NCBI GenBank assembly: GCA_943788425.1
Contig: CALSQF010000016.1
Span: 1 to 40,557, forward strand
DNA from: an uncultured Planktomarina sp.
GTDB lineage: Bacteria > Pseudomonadota > Alphaproteobacteria > Rhodobacterales > Rhodobacteraceae
Length of the DNA stretch: 40,557 nucleotides
Direction: 5' to 3'
How positions within the stretch are numbered: position 1 is the stretch's first letter; the number at the start of each line of letters is the position of its first letter. Of this stretch, positions 35,882 to 40,557 are shown one piece after another. The notes beneath the pieces were generated by a model, which was given only the letters and a program-made list of their open reading frames with translations, ran no database searches and was not told where the DNA came from. Both the position numbers and the translations under genes were made by a program.

Positions 35882-36783
35882 GCTATGATCGCGTGGCCTT
35901 TATTGGCTTGGGGTTGATTGCCTCGTCGATGTTCTGGGCGATGCGCCGAGCGGGTATGGGTGCGCATGTGACAGGCTATGCGCGCTCCGAACAGACCCGC
36001 GCCACGGCCCGCGAGATTGGCCTATGCGATATGGTCTGCGATGATCTGGCCAGTGCGGTGCGTGAGGCGGATCTGGTGGTGCTTTGCTTGCCGGTGGGCG
36101 CGATGGGGACGGTGATGGCTGAGGCGGCCCCCTATATCAAGCCGGGTGCTACGATCACGGATGTGGGCTCGGTGAAATGTGCGGTGGTGGAGGCGGTTAC
36201 GCCACATGTGCCGCCGGGGGTGCATTTTGTGCCGGGCCATCCGCTGGCGGGCACCGAGCATTCTGGGCCAAGGGCGGGTTTTGCCGAGCTGTTTGACAAT
36301 CGCTGGTGTCTTTTGACCCCCGACGGCGCCGATGCCTCGGCTGTGGCGCAACTGTCGCGCTATTGGCAGGCGCTGGGGGCGAAGGTCGAAGAAATGGATC
36401 CTGACCACCACGATCTTGTGCTGGCGGTGACCAGCCACGCACCGCATTTGATCGCCTATACGATGGTGGGTGTGGCGGACGATCTGCACCGGGTGACGAA
36501 TTCAGAGGTGATTAATTTTTCCGCCACCGGCTTTCGTGACTTCACCCGCATCGCGGCCAGTGATCCGACCATGTGGCGCGATGTGTTTTTGACCAATAAG
36601 GACGCGACTTTAGAGATCCTCGGGCGCTTCACCGAAGAGCTTTTCGCGCTGCAACGGGCGATCCGAACTGGCGATGGTGAGATGCTGCATGATTATTTCA
36701 CCCGAACCCGCGCCATCCGCCGGGGCATCATAGATGCGGGCCAAGACACCGATGCGCCGGATTTTGGCCGCCAGAAAAGCTAG
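35878..36783 (+). CDS. prephenate/arogenate (cyclohexadienyl) dehydrogenase family protein
   Basis: A 301-residue NAD(P)-dependent TyrA-family enzyme that oxidatively decarboxylates prephenate or arogenate towards tyrosine. The Rossmann loop is [20 protein letters not shown] (6-25), where GLGLIAS replaces the commoner GLGLIGS. The catalytic region is [14 protein letters not shown] (about 118-131), and the helical domain has [12 protein letters not shown] and [19 protein letters not shown]. There is no ACT domain, so feedback control by that route is absent. The ATG lies in the hisC stop (4-base overlap). Prephenate versus arogenate preference cannot be read from this. Confidence 0.92.
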   Translation: MSYDRVAFIGLGLIASSMFWAMRRAGMGAHVTGYARSEQTRATAREIGLCDMVCDDLASAVREADLVVLCLPVGAMGTVMAEAAPYIKPGATITDVGSVKCAVVEAVTPHVPPGVHFVPGHPLAGTEHSGPRAGFAELFDNRWCLLTPDGADASAVAQLSRYWQALGAKVEEMDPDHHDLVLAVTSHAPHLIAYTMVGVADDLHRVTNSEVINFSATGFRDFTRIAASDPTMWRDVFLTNKDATLEILGRFTEELFALQRAIRTGDGEMLHDYFTRTRAIRRGIIDAGQDTDAPDFGRQKS

Positions 36784-37009
36784 AGCCGATCGCGCCCGTC
36801 GCCCGATCTGCCAAAAGATCACTGGGACACCGCCGGTGAAATCCAAAGACGGAACATAAATTCGCAACAGAAAGCCCCATGACGCGGAGCGCAAAATCCA
36901 TTCGCTCCATGCCCAGATGCAGCGTGTAGGTTGCCATGAAATACGCCGCATAAAGAGCGCTTCAAACCGCCACTTGCCACCATGGGTTTTCTGGTGCTGT
37001 GTGCGTCAT
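36784..37009 (-). pseudogene. possible decayed small gene between tyrA-like and chaC-like genes
   Basis: A 412-base gap (36784-37195) contains no normal gene. On the minus strand a strong ribosome site (GGGAGGAAGG, 37011-37020) leads to ATG 37009, but the frame stops after 15 codons (MTHTAPENPWWQVAV, TGA at 36962-36964). In the same frame hydrophobic text resumes as SALYAAYFMATYTLHLGMER and continues past the tyrA-like gene end. This could be a small membrane-protein gene broken by the TGA, or just a 15-residue open frame. I do not recognise the family. The left end given is only where the gap begins. Confidence 0.3.
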
Positions 37010-37195
37010 TCCTTCCTCCCAAATAGCTTTTCAAAATCTGCTTTTGGCTCAATATTCTATGCCAGATTTCCCTATCATATACGCGGGCCACCCTCTATAA
37101 AGCGCCAAGGGCGCGGGATGTGCGTGGGGTATTTTATTGCCGCGAAATAGGGCGTATAGGCTGCGTCATCTGAGGCAGGCCGGAGGGCAGTAAAA

Positions 37196-37726
37196 ATGTG
37201 GGTGTTTGGCTATGGCTCCTTGCTTTGGAACCCTGGGTTTGAGGCCGCCGAGCAGGTGCGCGCGGATTTGCCGGGCTATCGGCGCTCGTTTTGCATGCTC
37301 TCGATCCATCATCGCGGCACGCCTGAGGATCCGGGCTTGGTGCTCGCGCTGGATGCGGCAGAGCCGTCGGAGGTCTGCGCTGGGCTGGCCCTGCGGGTGC
37401 ATGAGCGCGCGGCAGAGCATGTGCTGCAAGAGCTGCGCGCGCGAGAGCTGATTTCATCGGCCTATGTGGAAAAATGGGTGGACCTGCCTTTGGCCGATGG
37501 GCGTATCGTGCAGGCCGTAACTTATGTGGTGGACCGCGATCATGCGCAATATTGCCGCTACGGGCTGGATCAGCAGGCCCAGATCATCGCAGGTGCCGTA
37601 GGCGGGCGCGGCCCGAACCCGGAATACCTGTTTAAAACCGCTGAAATGTTGCATGATTTGGGCATTCCGGATCCGCAATTGGATTATTTGGCGGAGAAAG
37701 TCGCAAACTTAACTAATTGTGCATAA
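37196..37726 (+). CDS. ChaC-like gamma-glutamylcyclotransferase
   Basis: A 176-residue cyclotransferase-fold protein. The N-terminal VFGYGSLLWNPGFE (3-16) is the ChaC/GGCT signature loop. HRGTPEDPGLVLALD, ELRARELISSAY and GPNPEYLFKT near the C-terminus follow the ChaC order. ChaC enzymes release 5-oxoproline from glutathione, leaving Cys-Gly. The cytoplasmic location is inferred from the absence of a signal peptide. The start ATG 37196 follows GGAGGGC (37182-37187). It is a single gene with its own short spacers on both sides. Confidence 0.85.
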   Translation: MWVFGYGSLLWNPGFEAAEQVRADLPGYRRSFCMLSIHHRGTPEDPGLVLALDAAEPSEVCAGLALRVHERAAEHVLQELRARELISSAYVEKWVDLPLADGRIVQAVTYVVDRDHAQYCRYGLDQQAQIIAGAVGGRGPNPEYLFKTAEMLHDLGIPDPQLDYLAEKVANLTNCA

Positions 37727-37793
37727 CCGCTTGGCTTAAAGGGCCGTGCGCAGTAAACTTATACACTTAGAATTTTAGGGCAGGACTACAGAT

Positions 37794-38966
37794 ATGGATC
37801 ATATCCGCCGAGATCAAACGCCTCAGTTCTCGCAGCCGTTTAGTCAAATCCTCACCATGCTGGCCATTGTCGGCGGGGTCATGGGCTTGGGCTATCTGGC
37901 CTATCCCAGCGTTGGGCCAACCTTTTGGGCCAATCCCTATCTCAACGGCTTTATTCTCTTTGTGTTTCTCATCGGCGTGGCGACCTGTTTTCACCAGGTG
38001 TTGTCGCTGATCTATTCCGTGCAATGGATCGAAGGCTTTGCCAGCCAGCGCGAGGGGCATGAGGAGGCCAAGCCGCCGCAATTGCTTTTGCCCCTGGCCA
38101 GCTTGCTGCGGGGGCGTGGCGCGCGGACGCAATTGGGCTCTGCCTCTTCGCGGTCTATTTTGGAATCAGTTTCAACTCGGATTGATGAGCAGCGCGAATT
38201 GACCCGCTATATCACCAATACGCTGATCCTGGTTGGTTTGTTGGGCACGTTTTATGGTCTGGCGACCACCGTCCCGGCATTGGTGGCGACCATTCAATCT
38301 CTGACCCCGGCGGAAAATGAAAGCGCGGTGGACATTTTCTCCCGCCTACAGGTGGGTCTTGAAGGGCAGCTGGACGGGATGGGCGTGGCCTTTGCCTCCT
38401 CCTTATTGGGTCTGGCAGGTTCGCTGATTGTCGGCCTGCTTGAGGTGTTTTCGGGCCGTGGGCAAAACCGCTTTTACGGAGAATTGGAAGAATGGTTATC
38501 GACCATCACTCGGGTGGGTTTCTCGGGTGGCGAGGGCGAAGAGGGCGCGCAGAACACCATGCTGGGCGCGATGATGGAGCAGATGTCTGAGCAAATGGAC
38601 GGTATCGCGCGGATGTATGCCCAGACTGGGCAAGATCAGGCTCATGTGCAGGCGCATTTGATGGCGATGACAGCGAGTTTGGAGAAGCTCACTCAGAAAC
38701 TCGATCAGGGGCAGACCGAAGCGCTTGAACGTGTGGCGGCCAGCCAAGAGCGGATGATCGCGCGGATGGGAGAAGGCGGCGGCGGTGATGGTATGGATGC
38801 GGAGAGCCGGATGCGCCTGCGGTCGATTGATGTGCAGATGCTGCGCGTGCTGGAGGAAGTCTCAAGTGGCCGGCATGAAAGCCTATCTGAAATTCGCAGT
38901 GATCTGGCCAATCTGACAAAGGCCATCAGGGCCTTGGCCAAGCCCACAAGTCGCGATCAGAGCTAG
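37794..38966 (+). CDS. TolQ/ExbB/MotA-like proton-channel protein with C-terminal helical extension
   Basis: A 390-residue inner-membrane protein. Four hydrophobic helices are visible: about 19-38, 50-72, 140-162 and 195-219. Helices three and four carry the stator-type wording: NTLILVGLLGTFYGLATTV, with the Gly-Thr expected to line the ion path, and GMGVAFASSLLGLAGSLIVG. The large loop between helices two and three and the 170-residue C-terminal part, which is rich in Gln, Glu, Met and heptad-like repeats (MMEQMSEQMDGIARMY), should be cytoplasmic. It lies 9 bases before a MotB-like partner, so the two should form one ion-driven complex. The work it powers is unknown. Overall length exceeds TolQ or ExbB (about 230-245 residues). 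Confidence 0.8.
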   Translation: MDHIRRDQTPQFSQPFSQILTMLAIVGGVMGLGYLAYPSVGPTFWANPYLNGFILFVFLIGVATCFHQVLSLIYSVQWIEGFASQREGHEEAKPPQLLLPLASLLRGRGARTQLGSASSRSILESVSTRIDEQRELTRYITNTLILVGLLGTFYGLATTVPALVATIQSLTPAENESAVDIFSRLQVGLEGQLDGMGVAFASSLLGLAGSLIVGLLEVFSGRGQNRFYGELEEWLSTITRVGFSGGEGEEGAQNTMLGAMMEQMSEQMDGIARMYAQTGQDQAHVQAHLMAMTASLEKLTQKLDQGQTEALERVAASQERMIARMGEGGGGDGMDAESRMRLRSIDVQMLRVLEEVSSGRHESLSEIRSDLANLTKAIRALAKPTSRDQS

Positions 38967-38975
38967 GCGCGCGCG

Positions 38976-40557
38976 ATGGCACTTTCTCGACGCACTGGCG
39001 CAAGGTTCCAAGCCTCTATCTGGCCGGGGTTTGTCGATGCGATGACTGGCTTGCTGCTGGTCTTGATGTTTGTGCTCACGATCTTTGTGGTGATGCAATT
39101 TGTATTGCAGCAAACCATCAAAGGGCAGGGGGCGATGCTCGACGAACTCAACATCGATATCGCCCAAAAAAATGCGCAATTGGAGGATTTGGAAGGGCAG
39201 ATTTTGGCCCTGGGCGATGCTTTGGGTCTGGAGCGCGCAGCGGCCTCTGATCTCACTTTGCAAGTTGCCAAGCTCGACGATCAGCTTGCCGCAGCGCAGG
39301 CAGACGGGGAAAGGCAATTGGGCCTTATAGCAACTTTGACTGCCGAGCGCGATGCGCGTGCCGCAGACCTCATGGCGGCCACAGCACGGATTAATGATTT
39401 CGAGATACAGGTGGCCAATTTGTTGGCCCTGCAACAGCGGGCGGAAGGCGAAATTGAGCAGTTCAAACTCCAAGTGTCGCAACTTCAAACACAGCAACTC
39501 CAGTCGGAGGGCACGATCCTAGATTTCGAAACGCAAGTGGCTTCGCTTTTGCGCGAACAAACCCAATCAGAAGGGCAAATTACGGAGCTGGAAGCGCAAT
39601 TGACCCTGCTGCTGGCCCAATCGCTGCAAGATACGGCGCGCATTGCAGATGCAGAGGCGCAAATCAGTGCGCTGCAGGATGAAAAATCTACTGCGGAAGC
39701 CACCATTGCAGATTTTGAGGCCCGGCTCCAGGAGCTGATCAACACTGAGGCGATGCGCCGTGAAGAACTGGCGACGCTGGATGCGGACAAGGCCAGTTTG
39801 CAGCAATCATTGCTGGTGGCGCAGGCGACAATTGCAGCGCAGACTGAGCAGGCTGCGCTGGCGCAACGCCAACGCGAACTCATGGATGAGATGCTGGCAG
39901 ATTTGCGCCGCGATGTGCAGAATACAAATATGAACCTTGCCAATACCCTAGCGCTTTTGGCTTCGCAGCAGGAACGTGCAGCCGGTCTTGAGCAGGACAA
40001 TCAAGAGCTGAGTCGCCGGGCAGAAGAATTGGCGGAGGCATTGAGTGACGAAGAGCTCAACCGCGTGTCTGCGGCCTTTTTGCGCGAACGTTTGGAGGTT
40101 GCAGAGGCGGCATTGAACCAGAAAGAACTCGAACAATTGTCCATGGCAGCGGCAGCCGAAAAACTGCGGGCTGATCTTGAAGAGAGTGAAGCGGCAATAT
40201 CCTCTTTGACTTTGCAATTGAACGATCAACGCAAAAAAGCCGAGGAAACCCTGGCGCTTTTGGCCGCAGCGCAGAGCGTTGAGAAAACCTTGGACGACGA
40301 GCTGACGACGGCTTTGTTGGCACTTGAGGCGGCGCGATTGGCGCAGGCGCGTTCGCAAGATGAGTTGGAAGCTGTGAGCGCACGCGATGCGGCAAGTCAA
40401 CAGGAGTTGCAAACGGCCTTGTTGCGGCTTGAGAGCTTGAAAGTCGCTTTACAAGAAGCTGAGGCGATCGCGCAAAATTCAGACATAGATGATCTACGTT
40501 CAGCGCTGTCCAAAGCCATTGCTGCGCGCCAAACGGCTGAGCGGCAATTGACTGCTG
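38976..40557 (+). CDS. MotB/TolR-like inner-membrane protein with very long coiled coil (partial, runs off right edge)
   Basis: At least 527 residues, with the stop outside the window. A single N-terminal membrane helix (PGFVDAMTGLLLVLMFVLTI, about 17-36) has Asp21 followed by AMT, the position of the proton-binding Asp of MotB/TolR/ExbD. From about residue 45 to the edge the sequence is one heptad-rich coiled coil with loosely repeated units such as SEGTILDFETQVASL and SEGQITELEAQLTLL. Almost no Gly or Pro interrupts it. In related Rhodobacteraceae genes such proteins end in an OmpA-type peptidoglycan-binding domain; that is expected but cannot be seen here. The partner is the channel protein just upstream. 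ATG 38976 is preceded only by a GC-rich stretch, so translational coupling is likely. Confidence 0.8.
   Translation, partial: MALSRRTGARFQASIWPGFVDAMTGLLLVLMFVLTIFVVMQFVLQQTIKGQGAMLDELNIDIAQKNAQLEDLEGQILALGDALGLERAAASDLTLQVAKLDDQLAAAQADGERQLGLIATLTAERDARAADLMAATARINDFEIQVANLLALQQRAEGEIEQFKLQVSQLQTQQLQSEGTILDFETQVASLLREQTQSEGQITELEAQLTLLLAQSLQDTARIADAEAQISALQDEKSTAEATIADFEARLQELINTEAMRREELATLDADKASLQQSLLVAQATIAAQTEQAALAQRQRELMDEMLADLRRDVQNTNMNLANTLALLASQQERAAGLEQDNQELSRRAEELAEALSDEELNRVSAAFLRERLEVAEAALNQKELEQLSMAAAAEKLRADLEESEAAISSLTLQLNDQRKKAEETLALLAAAQSVEKTLDDELTTALLALEAARLAQARSQDELEAVSARDAASQQELQTALLRLESLKVALQEAEAIAQNSDIDDLRSALSKAIAARQTAERQLTA

Noticed and set aside
36962-36964. in-frame TGA read as selenocysteine
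   Set aside because: There is no sign of a SECIS hairpin and the flanking text does not match a selenoprotein family.
36962-37009. Trp attenuator leader peptide (tandem Trp codons in a 15-residue frame)
   Set aside because: No trp gene lies downstream on that strand and no antiterminator/terminator pair follows.
37794-40557. Zorya anti-phage system
   Set aside because: Only a ZorA/ZorB-like architecture is visible. ZorB is much shorter, no ZorC/ZorD-like gene is in view, and the pair sits in ordinary core genome. The region beyond the edge was not available.

Overview
The window reads as a stretch of chromosome from an alphaproteobacterium of the Rhodobacteraceae, most likely the marine Roseobacter group. 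This rests on the gene families and their order: an RpoHII-type sigma factor, the coaBC-dut-moeB run, a Roseobacter-type dimethylglycine/sarcosine dehydrogenase, the hisS-hisZ-hisG run, an adenosylcobalamin-dependent class II ribonucleotide reductase of about 750 residues, and a 206-residue S4 protein. I cannot name the species from sequence alone. The region is almost fully coding, with many 4-base ATGA or GTGA overlaps between neighbouring genes. I see no insertion sequence, phage gene, CRISPR array, tRNA or rRNA.

Layout. Positions 1-1150 hold a histidine phosphatase and cobU (minus strand; cobalamin salvage). Positions 1238-6878 hold rpoH2, then coaBC-dut-moeB-like and an M3 peptidase, packed head to tail. 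At 6880-7688 on the minus strand lies a truncated panC remnant translationally coupled to an SH3-domain secreted protein. Positions 7897-11534 carry two convergent FAD amine oxidoreductases. Positions 11571-20875 form a minus-strand operon: xdhA-xdhB-xdhC, an ABC ATPase, two permeases and a BMP-family binding protein, closed by a clear intrinsic terminator. This looks like a purine uptake and xanthine oxidation unit. Positions 21098-28599 hold dnaE, a small slyX, hisS-hisZ-hisG and a DUF1489 protein. Positions 28726-33590 hold nrdJ, a DCC/DUF393 thiol protein and a DEAD-box helicase. Positions 33591-33977 are a structured non-coding leader ahead of rpsD. Positions 34796-36783 are hisC and a TyrA-family dehydrogenase. 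From 37196 to the right edge come a ChaC-like cyclotransferase and a TolQ/MotA-like plus MotB-like ion-channel pair, the second of which has a very long coiled coil and runs off the window.

Connections: the cobalamin-salvage gene cobU and B12-dependent NrdJ lie in one neighbourhood. The MoeB-like protein and XdhC both bear on molybdenum-cofactor enzymes. HisZ and short-form HisG make one enzyme together. HisC probably serves both histidine synthesis and aromatic transamination beside the TyrA-type enzyme.

Points needing a second look are two single-base frame breaks in otherwise intact genes (ABC permease at 14130, nrdJ at about 30172-30178), the panC remnant, the structured leader before rpsD, and the stator-like pair at the right edge. 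Most of the rest is ordinary core genome.
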